Notes: generated by a model from the letters alone, not told the origin. Numbered from the stretch's first letter, positions 35,204 through 44,397 are shown. The stretch is DNA of 64,000 nt from Salinilacustrithrix flava (GCF_041228405.1 NZ_CP133888.1:3534001-3598000), one strand, 5' to 3'. Program-made: numbers and translations.

Positions 35204-36627
35204 CGCGAGCTCCGCACCGCCAGCTCCACCGTCCGGGCCACCGGATCGGCCGACACGACCTCGACCTCGACCTCCTCGCCCAGCGGGTGGTCCCCCGGGA
35301 CCGTGGCCACCACCGCAGGCGCACGCAGCTGCACGACGGCGGCGTCGCGCCGCTGGTCGACCACGACGGCCGGGAACCGGTCGCCCACGTGGGAGGACAG
35401 CACCAGGGCCTCGAGGTGGTCCACGACCGCACGGTCGAGCTCGCTGGCCCGGGCCATCGACGCGCGCAGCAGCGTCGGGAGCTCGTCCAGCGCATCGCGG
35501 GCCCAGGCCGGCGGGGCCTGCCCGTGCACGGTCGCCAGGACGCACTCGGTGGCGAAGCGGTCCCCCAGGCGGCGCAGCGGCGCGGTGACGTGGGCGTAGG
35601 GGGCGGCGATGGCGGCGTGGACCAGCACGTCGTCAGGAGCGGCGGAGCCCGGCCGCAGCGGGACGTGGTCGGCGCCCCGGAACAGGCGGGTGGCCTGGAT
35701 CAGGAACGCCGCTGCCGCCGGGTCGCTCGGGTCCACGTCGTGGATCACCTGCGCGTAGCGGGCGCCGTCGGGCCACGGCACCCCGAGCGCCACGGCGTGA
35801 CGACGCAGCGCGGCCAGGGACTCCTCGTCCGCCGGCGGCAGCGTCCGCAGCAGCCCCCAGCCCCCGGCGAGCATCAGGTCGGCGGCGGCCATGCCGCACA
35901 GCAGGGAGAGCTGCGCGTTCCACCCCTCGACGGGGAGCTGGGCCCGGTAGACGAGGCGGTAGCCGTCGCCGTCGCGCACCGCCTCCTGCTCCGGCACCGG
36001 CAGGCTCACCCCGCCGCGCTCGCGCTCGATCGCCGACCGCTGGGCCCCGACCACGGCGAGCGGCGCCAGCTCGTCGTCGCCCGCGTCGATGCGCGCCTGG
36101 GCCTCCTCGTAGGAGAGCTGCGCCCGCGACCGGACCATCGCCCGACCGACCGTCACCTCCACCAGCTGGCCGTCGGGGTCGAGCCGCAGGCGCCACAGCA
36201 CGGCCGGACGATCCCGGCCGGGCAGCAGGCTGGCCAGGTCCTCGGACAGCGCCGGCGGGTGCAGCGGCGCCCGCCCGTCCGGCGAGTACAGCGTCACGCC
36301 GCGGCGCCGGGACTCGACGTCGATCGGGTCGCCGGGGGCCACGAACGCGGCGACGTCGGCGATCGCGTACCAGACCACGTGGCCACCGGGGACCGGCTCG
36401 ATCGCCAGCGCCTGGTCGAGGTCGGTGCTGCCCGCCGGGTCGATCGTGCACATCGCCAGGTCGCGCCGGTCGACCCGGCCGCCCTCGGGCACCGGACCCA
36501 GCGCGGCGGCGGCGGCCAGCACGTCGTCGGGGAAGGTGGTCGGCACCCCGAGCTCGTCGCGGATCGCAGCCAGGCCGTCGCCCACCACCGGCTCGATCGG
36601 GCGGACGTGGCGGCGCGGCTGGGGCAC
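35200..36627 (-). CDS. RNB-domain ribonuclease (RNase II/R-like)
   Basis: A 475-residue exoribonuclease-type protein. The metal site of the RNB domain reads CTIDPAGSTDLDQALAIE (about residues 60-77): three of the four aspartates of RNase II are kept, and the fourth is a glutamine. AIADVAAFVAPGDPID and YAHVTAPLRRLGDR, also characteristic, follow. N-terminal cold-shock domains are missing and the C-terminal S1-like barrel is short, so this is a compact actinobacterial form. The GTG start follows directly on the TGA of the zinc-ribbon gene, in the same frame. The stop overlaps that of the LCP gene. Confidence 0.88.
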   Translation of the reverse strand: MPQPRRHVRPIEPVVGDGLAAIRDELGVPTTFPDDVLAAAAALGPVPEGGRVDRRDLAMCTIDPAGSTDLDQALAIEPVPGGHVVWYAIADVAAFVAPGDPIDVESRRRGVTLYSPDGRAPLHPPALSEDLASLLPGRDRPAVLWRLRLDPDGQLVEVTVGRAMVRSRAQLSYEEAQARIDAGDDELAPLAVVGAQRSAIERERGGVSLPVPEQEAVRDGDGYRLVYRAQLPVEGWNAQLSLLCGMAAADLMLAGGWGLLRTLPPADEESLAALRRHAVALGVPWPDGARYAQVIHDVDPSDPAAAAFLIQATRLFRGADHVPLRPGSAAPDDVLVHAAIAAPYAHVTAPLRRLGDRFATECVLATVHGQAPPAWARDALDELPTLLRASMARASELDRAVVDHLEALVLSSHVGDRFPAVVVDQRRDAAVVQLRAPAVVATVPGDHPLGEEVEVEVVSADPVARTVELAVRSSR

Positions 36628-36837
36628 TCAGTCGTCCTTCAGGGCCACCGCGTTGGGCGTGACGTTCATCTTCGGCTCGTACGCGGCGGCGGCGACCTCG
36701 GTGCGCTCGGCCTGGTAGCGCAGCCGGAGCTCACCCAGGCACGTCTCGCACGGCCCGTAGTAGGCGGTCTCCACCTCCCGCCGGCAGCGGGGGCAGTCGA
36801 AGCGCAGCACATCGGGGAGGTCGTCGGTCGCGCCCAT
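36628..36837 (-). CDS. Small zinc-ribbon protein upstream of the RNB ribonuclease
   Basis: A 69-residue protein with a two-CxxC ribbon: CPRCRREVE and CETCLGELR, followed by a charged C-terminal tail. TACCGT (36850-36845) ends exactly seven bases before the ATG, so the transcript is likely leaderless. The TGA is followed without a gap, and in the same frame, by the GTG of the ribonuclease gene, so the two proteins are strictly coupled and could be fused by readthrough. A role as RNA-binding partner of the nuclease is inference. Confidence 0.78.
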   Translation of the reverse strand: MGATDDLPDVLRFDCPRCRREVETAYYGPCETCLGELRLRYQAERTEVAAAAYEPKMNVTPNAVALKDD

Positions 36838-36904
36838 CGCGCCGACGGTACCGGTCACCGGGGACGGTGGCGCGGACGCGCCCGTCGTGGCCACACTGAC
36901 GGCC

Positions 36905-37879
36905 ATGCGCCGCTCCCGCGTCCTGCTCGCCGCCGCCGCCGTCGGGGGCGCCGTCGTCGCCAAGCGGGCGCTCGACAGCCACACGGCCAGGTGGGACACC
37001 AACCCCGACCACTGCGACGGCGACCCGCTCGGCCTGCCCGCCACCACCGACATCGAGGTCGCCGCCGCCGACGGGGCCCGGTTGGTGGGTCACCGCTGCG
37101 GCGACGCCAGTGGCCCCACCGCCCTGCTCGTCCACGGCTACATCGAGTCCGTCGGCTTCTGGGCTCCGGTCGTGCGCCGCCTCGCCGAAGCCGGCCTCGA
37201 CGTCGTGATCGTCGACCAGCGGGGGCACGGGGGCTCCGAGCGGGGCACCGCACCGTTCGACACCGACACCCTCGCCGGCGACGTCCGCGCCTGGGTGGAG
37301 GGGCTCGACCTGCGCGACGCCATCCTCGTGGGCCACTCCATGGGCGGCGTCAGCGCCATGGCGTTCAGCGCCACGCACCCCGAGGTGGCCGCCGCCCGCC
37401 TGCAGGGTCAGGTCCTGGTCGCCACCCTGGCCTTCCCCGAGCCGCTCTTCGGCCTGCCCGACATCGACGTCGACCCCCGGCGGATGATCGGTCTCCTCGA
37501 GCGGCTGATGCAGCGCGAGACGTTGGCCCTGCTGTTCGTGTCCCGGGTGTTCGGCACCTGGCCCACCCGCCCGGCGCTGGAGGCCACCCGGCAGGGCATC
37601 ATGCGCACCGACCGCCAGACCCGCATCGACGCCATGGCGATGCTGCGAGCCTTCGACCTCCGACCGCACCTGCCGTCCATCGACCTGCCCACCGTCGTGG
37701 TCGCCGGCTCCCACGACCAGCTCACCCCGCTGGCGGGCAACGAGCTCATCGCCGAGGCCATCCCGGGCGCCCGCCTGGAGGTCCTTCCCGGCATGGGCCA
37801 CATGCTCATGTTCGAGGCGCCCGACGCCGTCACCGACGCCATCGTGCAGGCCACCAAGCCGGCCGACGCCGCCCGATGA
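36905..37879 (+). CDS. Alpha/beta hydrolase (lipase/esterase-like) with N-terminal membrane anchor or signal
   Basis: A 324-residue hydrolase. The N terminus, RRSRVLLAAAAVGGAVVAKR, could be a short membrane anchor or twin-Arg-like signal. HGYIESVG holds the oxyanion hole, the nucleophile serine is in GHSMGG (about residue 145), the acid in VAGSHDQLTP and the histidine in GMGHMLMFE. CACACT (36892-36897) ends seven bases before the ATG. The stop overlaps the start of menB (ATGA). Being coupled to a menaquinone gene, it could act as a thioesterase or MenH-like enzyme in that pathway, but its N terminus differs from MenH; this is only a suggestion. Confidence 0.85.
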   Translation: MRRSRVLLAAAAVGGAVVAKRALDSHTARWDTNPDHCDGDPLGLPATTDIEVAAADGARLVGHRCGDASGPTALLVHGYIESVGFWAPVVRRLAEAGLDVVIVDQRGHGGSERGTAPFDTDTLAGDVRAWVEGLDLRDAILVGHSMGGVSAMAFSATHPEVAAARLQGQVLVATLAFPEPLFGLPDIDVDPRRMIGLLERLMQRETLALLFVSRVFGTWPTRPALEATRQGIMRTDRQTRIDAMAMLRAFDLRPHLPSIDLPTVVVAGSHDQLTPLAGNELIAEAIPGARLEVLPGMGHMLMFEAPDAVTDAIVQATKPADAAR

Positions 37880-38796
37880 GCGACCCGATGCAGGACCACG
37901 TCTCCGACACCTTCGACCCCGAGGCCTGGCGCCCGGTCGAGGGCTTCGACCTCACCGACATCACCTACCACCGCGCCGTCGACGCCGGCGTGGTCCGGGT
38001 CGCCTTCGACCGCCCCGAGATCCGCAACGCCTTCCGACCCCACACCGTCGACGAGCTCTACCGGGTGCTGGACCACGCCCGGATGAGCGCGGACGTCGGC
38101 TGCGTGCTGCTCACCGGCAACGGCCCCTCGCCCAGGGACGGCGGCTGGGCGTTCTGCTCGGGCGGCGACCAGCGCATCCGCGGCAAGGACGGCTACAAGT
38201 ACTCCGACTCCGAGACCGCCGAGGGCATCGACCCGGCCACGAGCGGCCGGCTCCACATCCTCGAGGTCCAGCGCCTCATCCGGTTCATGCCCAAGGCCGT
38301 CATCGCCGTGGTGCCCGGCTGGGCTGCCGGCGGCGGCCACTCCCTGCACGTGGTGTGCGACCTCACCATCGCGTCCCGCCAGCACGCCCGCTTCAAGCAG
38401 ACCGACCTCGACGTCGCCTCGGTCGACGGCGGCTTCGGCTCCGCGTACCTCGCCCGGCAGGTGGGCCAGAAGTTCGCCCGCGAGATCTTCCTGCTCGCCG
38501 AGGAGTACTCCGCCGACGACGCCCACCGCATGGGCATGGTCAACCGGGTCGTCGACCACGACGAGCTCGAGGCGGTCGCCCTCCAGTGGGGTCGCACCAT
38601 CTGCGGCAAGTCCCCCACCGCCACCCGGATGTTCAAGTTCGGGATGAACCTCATCGACGACGGCCTCATCGGCCAGCAGGTGTTCGCCGGCGAGGCGACC
38701 CGCCTCATCTACGGCACCGACGAGGCCCAGGAGGGCCGGGACAGCTTCCTGCAGAAGCGCGACGCCGACTGGTCCGGCGTCCCCTACCACTACTGA
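37876..38796 (+). CDS. menB: 1,4-dihydroxy-2-naphthoyl-CoA synthase (MenB)
   Basis: A 306-residue crotonase-fold enzyme that closes the naphthoate ring of menaquinone from o-succinylbenzoyl-CoA. Family marks are FCSGGDQRIRG (oxyanion hole), AAGGGHSLHVVCDLTIAS, the glycine-rich SVDGGFGSAYLARQVG, and the C-terminal KSPTATRMFKFGMN. Length and the C-terminal PYHY tail match actinobacterial MenB. It overlaps the hydrolase gene by four bases. Other men genes are not in the window. Confidence 0.93.
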   Translation: MSDPMQDHVSDTFDPEAWRPVEGFDLTDITYHRAVDAGVVRVAFDRPEIRNAFRPHTVDELYRVLDHARMSADVGCVLLTGNGPSPRDGGWAFCSGGDQRIRGKDGYKYSDSETAEGIDPATSGRLHILEVQRLIRFMPKAVIAVVPGWAAGGGHSLHVVCDLTIASRQHARFKQTDLDVASVDGGFGSAYLARQVGQKFAREIFLLAEEYSADDAHRMGMVNRVVDHDELEAVALQWGRTICGKSPTATRMFKFGMNLIDDGLIGQQVFAGEATRLIYGTDEAQEGRDSFLQKRDADWSGVPYHY

Positions 38797-38803
38797 TCCC
38801 CGT

Positions 38804-39754
38804 TCAGGCGTCGAGCGCGGCGTGGACCTCGTCGAGAGCGGTGGCCGAGGCCCGGAGGGCCGCCTCCTCGTCGGGTTCGAGGGGCGGGGCGATGACCCCG
38901 TCGATGCCACCCCGGCCGATCCGCGCCGGCAGGCTGAGCCAGGGACCGGTGATGCCGTACTCACCGGTGAACGGCACCGACACGGGAGCGACGGTGCGCT
39001 CGTCCCGCAGGACGGCGGCCACCAGCTCCCGGATGACCGAGCCGATCGCCCAGTTCGTCCACCCCTTGCGGGCCACGATCTCATAGGCCGCGGTCCGGAC
39101 CTCCTCGGCCAGCGCCCGCATCGCCACCTCGTCCCAGGACACCCCGAGCACGCTCCGGTCGCGGATGGTGGTGCCGCCGATCGACACGAGGCTCCACGGC
39201 ACCATCTCGGTGTCACCGTGCTCGCCGAGCACGTAGCCGTGGACCGACTGCGGATCGACGCGGTAGCGCCGACCGAGCAGGGCCCGCAGGCGGGCGGAGT
39301 CGAGGGTGGTGCCGGTGCCGATGACCCGCTCCCGGGGGCGGGCGCTGAGGTCGGCGAAGATCCGGCTCATGATGTCGACCGGGTTGGTGGCGATCAGCAC
39401 GACCGCCTCCGGCGCGTGCTCGTCCAGCCCGTCGGCGACCGACCGGAACACCTCCGCGTTGCGGGCGAGCAGGTCGATGCGGGTCTCCCCCGGCTTCTGC
39501 GACACGCCCGCGCACAGCACCACCACGGCCGCGCCGGCGAGCTGATCGACGCCGCCGGCGCGCACGTCGCAGGCACCCACCAGCGCCTGACCGTGCATCA
39601 GGTCCATGGCCTCGCCCTCGGCCCGGCGCTCGTCGAGATCCACCAGGGTGAGCCGCGACACCATCGAGGCGTGGAACAGGGCGGCGGCCGATGCCATCCC
39701 GACGTGTCCCACCCCGACGATCCCCACGTGGCCGCCGTCCATCTGCTGGGTCAT
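38804..39754 (-). CDS. ldh: L-lactate dehydrogenase (LDH/MDH superfamily)
   Basis: A 316-residue NAD-dependent dehydrogenase. The cofactor loop is VGIVGVGHVGMASA, the active-site loop VSQKPGETRIDL has glutamine rather than arginine at the substrate-choosing position, which favours lactate over malate, and the catalytic histidine is in VLGEHGDTEMVPW. IATNPVDI is also typical. The ATG at 39754 is chosen because GACGCT ends six bases upstream and the Rossmann fold begins at once. It is convergent with menB, with a gap of seven bases. The LDH reading rests mainly on one residue. Confidence 0.85.
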   Translation of the reverse strand: MTQQMDGGHVGIVGVGHVGMASAAALFHASMVSRLTLVDLDERRAEGEAMDLMHGQALVGACDVRAGGVDQLAGAAVVVLCAGVSQKPGETRIDLLARNAEVFRSVADGLDEHAPEAVVLIATNPVDIMSRIFADLSARPRERVIGTGTTLDSARLRALLGRRYRVDPQSVHGYVLGEHGDTEMVPWSLVSIGGTTIRDRSVLGVSWDEVAMRALAEEVRTAAYEIVARKGWTNWAIGSVIRELVAAVLRDERTVAPVSVPFTGEYGITGPWLSLPARIGRGGIDGVIAPPLEPDEEAALRASATALDEVHAALDA

Positions 39755-39861
39755 CGCGCCAGCGTCGCAGATCCCGCCCGGCCCCGCGGTCCGGCCACTG
39801 GCAACGTCCGTTTCCATGTGGGACGATGCGGCCGATCGCTCGCTCCCAGGGGGAACTGAAG

Positions 39862-41571
39862 ATGCACGACCTCGTCATCCGCAACGGCACCATCGTCGAC
39901 GGCACCGGTGCCGACCGCTTCCACGGTGACGTGGCCGTCGACGACGGCATCATCACCGAGATCTCGCGGGACGGTGGGTCGGCCGGCGCGGGCCGCCAGG
40001 AGCTCGACGCCGACGGCAACCTGGTCGCCCCCGGCTGGGTCGACATCCACACCCACTACGACGGCCAGGTCACCTGGGACCCGGAGATGGCCCCCTCGTC
40101 CTGGCACGGCGCCACGACGGTCGTCATGGGCAACTGCGGCGTCGGGTTCGCCCCGGCCCGACCCGACGAGCGCGACTTCCTCATCGAGCTGATGGAGGCG
40201 GTCGAGGACATCCCGGGCACCGCGCTGCACGAGGGGATCGACTGGCAGTGGGAGTCCTTCGGCGAGTACCTCGACGCGCTCGAGGCCATGCCCCGCACGA
40301 TCGACGTGGCCGCCCAGGTCCCCCATGCCGCGCTGCGCGCCTACGTGCTCGGCAAGGACGCCCACGATGCCGAGGTCTCCGCCGACCACCTCCAGCAGAT
40401 GGCCGACCTCACGGCGGAGGCCGTCCGGGCCGGCGCCCTCGGCTTCTCGACCAGCCGAACGATCCTGCACACCTCCAAGCACGGCCTCATCCCCGGCACC
40501 ACGGCGGTGCCCGACGAGCTGCTGGCCATCGGCCACGGCATCTCCCAGGGCGGCCCGGCGGTGTTCCAGTTCGTCTCCGACGGCCTCGGCACCGAGTCCG
40601 TCGAGCGCCAGTGGATCCGCGACCTGGCCCGGCTTCCCGGCGTCACCGTCACCTACTCCCTCGCCCAGTCGCCCCGGGATCCCAACGCCTTCAAGGAGGC
40701 GCTCGACGAGGCCCAGGCACTGCGCGAGCAGGGCCAGACCGTGGTGCCCCAGGTGCCGAGCCGCCCCACCGGGATGCTGTTCGGCCTGCAGAGCAGCTTC
40801 CACCCGTTCATGGCGCACCCGACCTACCGCCCCTTCTGGGACCTCTCCCTCGACGAGCGCGTCGCCCGGCTGCGGGACCCCGAGGTCCGGTCCCAGCTGC
40901 TGTCCGAGGAGCCCCGCACCCGCAACGCGTCGGCGCTGTACCTGGCCACCAACTGGGAGCAGATCTTCCGCCTCGGCACCGACTGCGACTACGAGCCCAC
41001 GCCGGACTCCTCGGTGGCGGCCACCGCGGCCCGCGAGGGCCGCAGCGAGCAGGAGGTCGTCCTCGACTGGCTGCTGGAGCAGGGCGGCAAGAGCCTGCTG
41101 TTCTCCCCGCTCGGCTCCTACGTCGAGAAGAACCACGACGCCATCCGCTCGATGATCGAGCACCCGGCCTCGGCCGTCGGCCTGTCCGACGGCGGCGCCC
41201 ACTGCGGGCTGATCTGCGACGCGTCGTTCCCGACCTACCTGCTGACCCACTGGACCCGCGACCGCACCCGGGGCGACAAGCTGCCCCTCGAACTGGTCGT
41301 CAACAAGCAGACCAAGGCCACCGCGGACGTCTACGGCCTCGGCGACCGTGGCGTCCTCGAGGTCGGCAAGCGGGCCGACGTCAACGTCATCGACCTCGAC
41401 GCGCTGCACCTGCACGTGCCCCACATGATCTTCGATCTCCCCGCCGGGGGCCGGCGGCTCGTGCAGCCCGTCGACGGCTACCGCTGGACCGTGCAGGCCG
41501 GCGAGGTCACCTTCGTCGACGGCGAGGCCACCGGCGCCCGGCCCGGTCGGGTGGTGCGCGGCCGGCGCTGA
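39862..41571 (+). CDS. Amidohydrolase, N-acyl-D-amino-acid deacylase type
   Basis: A 569-residue metal-dependent amidohydrolase of the D-aminoacylase group. The N-terminal beta-sandwich reads DLVIRNGTIVDGTG. The metal motif HxH is in PGWVDIHTHYDGQ (about residues 59-71), the metal-binding cysteine in MGNCGVGFAPARP, and the catalytic aspartate in VGLSDGGAHCGL. It probably hydrolyses N-acyl-D-amino acids, hydantoin-like or related amides in the cytoplasm. A ribosome binding site (AGGGGGA) precedes the ATG. Many actinobacterial paralogues exist, so the true substrate is uncertain. Confidence 0.9.
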   Translation: MHDLVIRNGTIVDGTGADRFHGDVAVDDGIITEISRDGGSAGAGRQELDADGNLVAPGWVDIHTHYDGQVTWDPEMAPSSWHGATTVVMGNCGVGFAPARPDERDFLIELMEAVEDIPGTALHEGIDWQWESFGEYLDALEAMPRTIDVAAQVPHAALRAYVLGKDAHDAEVSADHLQQMADLTAEAVRAGALGFSTSRTILHTSKHGLIPGTTAVPDELLAIGHGISQGGPAVFQFVSDGLGTESVERQWIRDLARLPGVTVTYSLAQSPRDPNAFKEALDEAQALREQGQTVVPQVPSRPTGMLFGLQSSFHPFMAHPTYRPFWDLSLDERVARLRDPEVRSQLLSEEPRTRNASALYLATNWEQIFRLGTDCDYEPTPDSSVAATAAREGRSEQEVVLDWLLEQGGKSLLFSPLGSYVEKNHDAIRSMIEHPASAVGLSDGGAHCGLICDASFPTYLLTHWTRDRTRGDKLPLELVVNKQTKATADVYGLGDRGVLEVGKRADVNVIDLDALHLHVPHMIFDLPAGGRRLVQPVDGYRWTVQAGEVTFVDGEATGARPGRVVRGRR

Positions 41572-41576
41572 GCGCC

Positions 41577-43178
41577 TCAGCCCGCCGGGTAGAACGTCTC
41601 GACCCGCTCGGCCCGGTAGATGATCGGTTGGTCCGGGTGGTCCAGGCGCAGGTCGAACACGATCCGGCCGCCCGCCGGGGAGTCGTCGGGCACGACCTCC
41701 ACGATCTGGGCCGACACCTGGTCGGGACGGTCGGCGTAGCCGCCGTTCGTCATCAGCACGTTGCCGTTGGCCATCCGGTCGGCATCCCCGACGAAGGAGG
41801 CGTAGGCGGGCTCCCCGTCGACGGTGGCGGTGTAGGACCACACGACCTCGGCCGTCCCGGCCTCGGGGTCGATGCGGTACTGGACGGCACGAGTGGTGGG
41901 CTCGACGTCGGCGGGGTCGTCCGGCCCCGGAGCTCTCACGTTGCCGTTGTCGTAGACCAGCAGGGTGCCGTCGTCCTGCCACTCCGGGGCGTGCTGGTGC
42001 GAGGAGTAGTCGGACGGGTGCTCGACCTCGAGGTCACCTCCGGGCCCGAACCGCCACAGCAGCTCGCCCGTGGCGCGGTCGATCTGCAAGATGGCGTCGA
42101 GGTGGCGCACCGACACGGTGAAGGCCGCTCCGCTCGGGTCCGACACCACCGCGTTCGCGTGGGTCCAGTCGAGGGCGTCGGCTTCGCCCTGGGCCCGGTA
42201 CAGCCAGTTGGGGAAGACGTCGTCGAAGGGCAGACCGCAGACGTTCTGGTCGCGCGCTCGGGCGACCGGGTCGAGGTGGTCGGCGAGGGGGTACTCGGCG
42301 ACGACCGTCCCATCCGGCTGGAACTCCACGATCACGTCGACGATGAGGTCGTAGCTGCCGTCGAAGTCCTCGCCCTCACCGCAGAGCGGGCCCGCGAACC
42401 CGTCGTAGGTCCGCATCTCGCTGCTCACGGCCACGAGGTTGCCGTTGTCGAGCATGCCGACCTCGTGGTGCATGGAGTCCGTCGCCACCTCGGTGGCCCC
42501 CTCCCCGACCACCTGCCGTTCGTGGGCGTCGAGCCGGAGCGGACCCATGATGATCTCGCCTCCCCACTCCTCGAGCGTCTCCCCGAACAGGTCGATGCGC
42601 CGGGCCCCGGTGTCGTTGTACTCGTGCAGGATCGTGCCGTCCTCGAGCTGGCGCAGATCGCCGATCGGATGGTCCGTCAGGTGGTACCAGACCACCTCGC
42701 CCTCGGCGTCGACCGCGATGGCGAGCCCCTCGCTCGGCGGATCGCCTTCGGGGAGCCCCAGGACGTTGAAGACGGTGAATCCCCCGCTCATCTCGCCCGG
42801 CTCGGCGGTCGCGATGCGCAGCTCGGGCAGTCGGTCGGGGAGCGCACCGGTGCGCAGGCCGGCCTCGACGACCTCCTCCCCCACGGAGACCGACACCTGG
42901 TAGTCGTGCTCGGCTCGCAGGCCCACCACCGGGATCTCGTGCCGGCTCGCACGCCCCGCGACGGGGATCTCGAAGCTGCGCTCGGTGCCGACGACCTCGA
43001 TCTGCGGGCGGACCGGCTCGTCGCTCTCGATCACGAGCCGGCCGACGAGGGCGTGGTCGTCGGCCAGCTCGAGCTCGATCGAGAGCCCGTCGGCGTCGGC
43101 CGATGCCTCGTCGCCCCCGCTCGTGCAGCCGGCCGCACCCGCGACGAAGAGGAGGAGCAGTGGAATCCGCCAGAGCAT
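41577..43178 (-). CDS. Arylsulfotransferase-like (ASST) secreted lipoprotein
   Basis: A 533-residue protein. The signal peptide ends in the lipobox AGAAGC, so it is anchored outside the membrane. After an Ig-like N-terminal domain (about 30-125) comes a beta-propeller of the arylsulfotransferase family, with repeats such as GEVVWYHLTDHP, DSMHHEVGMLDNGNLVAV, DWTHANAVVSDPSG and YSSHQHAPEWQDDGTLLVYDN. Histidines in these blades correspond to the ASST active site region. Whether it transfers sulfate or acts otherwise is open. CACACT ends six bases before the ATG at 43178. Confidence 0.82.
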   Translation of the reverse strand: MLWRIPLLLLFVAGAAGCTSGGDEASADADGLSIELELADDHALVGRLVIESDEPVRPQIEVVGTERSFEIPVAGRASRHEIPVVGLRAEHDYQVSVSVGEEVVEAGLRTGALPDRLPELRIATAEPGEMSGGFTVFNVLGLPEGDPPSEGLAIAVDAEGEVVWYHLTDHPIGDLRQLEDGTILHEYNDTGARRIDLFGETLEEWGGEIIMGPLRLDAHERQVVGEGATEVATDSMHHEVGMLDNGNLVAVSSEMRTYDGFAGPLCGEGEDFDGSYDLIVDVIVEFQPDGTVVAEYPLADHLDPVARARDQNVCGLPFDDVFPNWLYRAQGEADALDWTHANAVVSDPSGAAFTVSVRHLDAILQIDRATGELLWRFGPGGDLEVEHPSDYSSHQHAPEWQDDGTLLVYDNGNVRAPGPDDPADVEPTTRAVQYRIDPEAGTAEVVWSYTATVDGEPAYASFVGDADRMANGNVLMTNGGYADRPDQVSAQIVEVVPDDSPAGGRIVFDLRLDHPDQPIIYRAERVETFYPAG

Positions 43179-43258
43179 CGTGCGAGTGTGGCCCACGAGC
43201 GGGCGCGATGCAGACCGCACCACGTCCAGGATCCGCTCCGACGGGGTAGAACGGGACG

Positions 43259-43651
43259 ATGACCTCCCAACGTGAGGAAGACGACATGGACCCCGTCCCC
43301 GGAGCGCCCTCCGACAACACCACCGCCACTGCGGAGATCGACGACCTGCGCTCGCAGGGGTACGGGGCCGACTTCGTCGTCGGCGACGGCGGCGTGGTCC
43401 GCTGCACGAAGTGCCGCCACGAGGAGCGGCCCGAGGACGTCGTGGTCGACGTGTTCCGCCGCATGGAAGGTGCGTCCGACCCGGACGACATGTCGGCGAT
43501 CCTGGCCATGACGTGCCGCGAGTGCGGTACCAAGGGCATCGTGATGGTGGGCTACGGGCCCCGTGCCTCGGCCGAGGAGGGTGACCTGCTGCTCGCCGTC
43601 GACACCCCGGAGGACGAGGGCACCGACGCATCGGTCGACGACCCGGCCTAG
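43259..43651 (+). CDS. Small CxxC protein related to 'PRPP synthetase-like' domains
   Basis: A 130-residue protein. Its core (residues 28-110) parallels the N-terminal domain of the protein at 14499-15314: DLRSQGYGADF, then VFRRMEGASDPDDMSAILAM against VRFEGPTDPADEAVVF, then VGYGP. It adds CTKC and CREC pairs, likely a zinc site that the paralogue lacks. No enzymatic residues of true PRPP synthetase are visible. TAGAAC (43247-43252) ends six bases before the ATG at 43259; an ATG at 43286, preceded by GAGGAAG, is an alternative start. Its TAG shares CTAG with the convergent nuclease gene. Confidence 0.68.
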   Translation: MTSQREEDDMDPVPGAPSDNTTATAEIDDLRSQGYGADFVVGDGGVVRCTKCRHEERPEDVVVDVFRRMEGASDPDDMSAILAMTCRECGTKGIVMVGYGPRASAEEGDLLLAVDTPEDEGTDASVDDPA

Positions 43652-44397
43652 GAGGCCGGGCTCCGGGGCACCACGGTCACCGTGACGGGCAGGTGGTCCG
43701 ACAGCGCGGCGTAGCGCTCGAAGCCCGGCTCCCCGTGGGTCGGCACCGCCACGTCGACCACCTCGAGGCCGTGCCCGACCAGGGCGTAGTCGAGCCGCTG
43801 GTCCGGCGCCCGGTCCCGTGGCCCGCGCGACCAGTTGGTCGGCCCTGGCTCGTCCGGATGCGCGTCACCCCATGCGTCGCGCAGGCCGTGGGCGGCGAAC
43901 GCGTCCAGCACCGCCGACCCGGGGCGGGTGTTGAGGTCGCCGACCACGCACCCGCGAGGCACCGGGAGGTGACCCGCACGCAGCAGGCCGGCGGCCAGCT
44001 CGGCCTGCCGGGACCGCTCGGTGTCGTCGACCCCGGCGCCGAGGTGGGCCGCCACCACGACCAGCGGGCCGTCTGCGGTGACCACCTCAGCCCGCACCGC
44101 GATCCGCCGCCGCCACGACCAGACCCGGTACGGGTGGGCGAGGTGGACCATCGCCACGTCCTCCATCGGCGACGGTGACAGGAGCGCCAGGCCCTCCGCC
44201 GGCACCACGAGCGGCCAGTGCTTGAACCGCCACACCAGCGACCACCCGAGCCGGGCCGCCAGCCACCGCGCCTGGGCCCGCTGGACCTCCTGCAGGGCCA
44301 CGACGTCGGGGAGGGAATCGGCGATGGCGGTGGCGAGGGGCTCGAGGTCGGGCCGCGCCCGGCCCTGCACGTTCCACGTCAGGATCCGGGTCGCCAT
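43648..44397 (-). CDS. Endonuclease/exonuclease/phosphatase (EEP) family protein
   Basis: A 249-residue metal-dependent phosphoesterase of the EEP superfamily. The conserved order is seen: ILTWNVQG (Asn), VALQEVQRA (metal-binding Glu), VVAAHLGAG (His), GCVVGDLNTRPGS (Asp, Asn) and YAALSDHLPVTV (terminal Asp-His). No signal peptide is seen. It could cut DNA or hydrolyse a phospholipid or phosphoinositide; the family is too broad to choose. CACGAT (44409-44404) ends six bases before the ATG at 44397, giving a likely leaderless mRNA divergent from the acyl-CoA dehydrogenase promoter. Confidence 0.85.
   Translation of the reverse strand: MATRILTWNVQGRARPDLEPLATAIADSLPDVVALQEVQRAQARWLAARLGWSLVWRFKHWPLVVPAEGLALLSPSPMEDVAMVHLAHPYRVWSWRRRIAVRAEVVTADGPLVVVAAHLGAGVDDTERSRQAELAAGLLRAGHLPVPRGCVVGDLNTRPGSAVLDAFAAHGLRDAWGDAHPDEPGPTNWSRGPRDRAPDQRLDYALVGHGLEVVDVAVPTHGEPGFERYAALSDHLPVTVTVVPRSPAS

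Noticed and set aside
35287..37900. Plus-strand open frame running over the RNB gene and on into menB
   Set aside because: Only its menB part, in the same frame as the real gene, is meaningful. The upstream part is low-complexity antisense to the ribonuclease.
39751..41982. 743-codon minus-strand open frame opposite the amidohydrolase
   Set aside because: Same shadow effect; composition is repetitive and the plus-strand amidohydrolase has all its metal motifs.
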